Positions 21,896 through 22,554 of a stretch of DNA of 22,554 bases are shown here, in pieces. Within the stretch, counting starts at the first letter, position 1. Each line of letters opens with the position of its first letter. The DNA lies in assembly GCA_947626175.1 (NCBI GenBank), contig CANQRE010000009.1, positions 1 through 22,554 of the forward strand. The letters are read 5' to 3'. The stretch is from an uncultured Clostridia bacterium. Lineage in GTDB: Bacteria > Bacillota > Clostridia > Christensenellales > UBA1242. The notes beneath the pieces were generated by a model. The model was given only the letters and a program-made list of their open reading frames with translations. It searched no databases and was not told the origin of the DNA. The translations under genes were made by a program, and so were the position numbers.

Positions 21896-22554
21896 TTTGC
21901 AACAACTTTTATATATATCTTTTTGCCTTTTTTAAGTAGGTCGCCATCTTGAACTTTTTGTTCGATTGAATTTGCTTTTTGATTGTTCACGCTCACGCCG
22001 CCGCCTTCGATAAGCCTACGCGCTTCGCTTTTTGAAGAACAAAGCTTTGTCAAAACGAGCGCATCGCAAATACCAAGCGGAAACTGCGCTTTTGCTATTT
22101 CAAACTCTGGAGCATCATCGCCGCCTTGAGAAAACAAATTTTCGCTCATTCTTTGAGCTTCAATGGCATCACTTTCGCCGCGAACAAGCTTTGTCACTTC
22201 AAACGCAAGCTCTTTTTTGGCCTTCACAATGTCGGTTTTGATTTTGCTGCGCACTTCGTCCATTGGAATGTCGGTGAAAAGCGCAAACATCATTTCTACG
22301 CAAGAGTCCGGCGTTTGATATACGCCTTGATAAAAGTCATACGCACTTATTCTGTCGCGCGCAAGCCAAATTGCTCCGCGTTCAGTTTTGCCCATCTTTT
22401 TGCCCTCTGGGGTCACAAGCAATGGATTTGTTGCGCCAATCAAATTTATGTCAGTGCCATTTGCGTAGTTAAGTTTGCGCTGAAGCTCAACGCCGGCAAC
22501 GATATTCCCCCACTGGTCAGCTCCACCATACTGAAGCGTGCAGCCATATTTTCG
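21892..22554 (-). CDS. tyrS: Tyrosyl-tRNA synthetase, C-terminal part (runs off right edge)
   Basis: 221 C-terminal residues; charges tRNA-Tyr. The first visible residues are RKYGCTLQYGGADQWGNIVA, the tyrosine-site motif QxGGxDQWxN of bacterial TyrS. TPEGKKMGKTERGAIWL carries the KMSKS-type loop (KMGKT). The anticodon-binding region and an S4 RNA-binding domain follow, with SKSEARRLIEGGGVSVNNQK near the C-terminus. The start and the HIGH motif lie beyond 22554. It is the first visible gene of an operon in which each gene overlaps or nearly touches the next. Confidence 0.96.
   Translation of the reverse strand, partial: RKYGCTLQYGGADQWGNIVAGVELQRKLNYANGTDINLIGATNPLLVTPEGKKMGKTERGAIWLARDRISAYDFYQGVYQTPDSCVEMMFALFTDIPMDEVRSKIKTDIVKAKKELAFEVTKLVRGESDAIEAQRMSENLFSQGGDDAPEFEIAKAQFPLGICDALVLTKLCSSKSEARRLIEGGGVSVNNQKANSIEQKVQDGDLLKKGKKIYIKVVAK

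Overview
The window comes from a spore-forming, low-GC Gram-positive bacterium, most likely an uncultured Clostridia-type Bacillota. It carries the spoIIAA-spoIIAB-sigF forespore operon and spoVAC-spoVAD. It also has lipoproteins with lipoboxes, strong AGGAGG-type ribosome sites, TTGACA/TATAAT promoters and U-tailed hairpin terminators. I cannot name a genus from sequence alone.

The first ~1.3 kb (about 1-1325) looks foreign to the rest. It is far more AT-rich, with TTA for nearly every leucine. It holds the start of a P-type cation ATPase (minus strand, frameshifted in an A6 run) and a ytaF-like gene broken by a small inverted-repeat insert. It meets spoVAD tail to tail near 1320-1335, and neither ytaF nor spoVAD keeps its own stop codon there. 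This is probably a chimeric join or a recombination point.

1330-5717 is a sporulation block: spoVAD and spoVAC (minus), a divergent gene for an unfamiliar Gly/Tyr-rich lipoprotein (plus), then the spoIIA operon (minus). The order spoIIA-sigF followed by spoVA matches Bacillus, with the lipoprotein gene inserted in reverse. 5892-7190 holds a FabG-like reductase, a structured GC-richer island without a convincing gene, and tRNA-Pro(CGG).

7190-14719 is a transport region. A minus-strand pair encodes a His/Cys-rich putative manganese/heavy-metal exporter and a protein of eleven exact 17-residue repeats (probable beta-solenoid). Divergent from it is a three-gene export operon: a heterodimeric ABC exporter whose ATPase defects complement each other, and a MacB-like ATPase-permease fusion. 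The first exporter gene appears to be leaderless.

14829-19216 holds a nucleotidyltransferase with its own promoter and terminator, a valS-membrane protein pair (ValS of archaeal/rickettsial type), and a small membrane protein. 19328-20353 is an orphan substrate-binding lipoprotein. 20604-22554 is a tightly overlapping minus-strand operon, tyrS (partial)-yigZ-like-recX-acpS. A promoter-like motif of about 24 bp with a CACAATATATTGTG palindrome occurs both upstream of tRNA-Pro and downstream of acpS. In the second place it may drive a small RNA.
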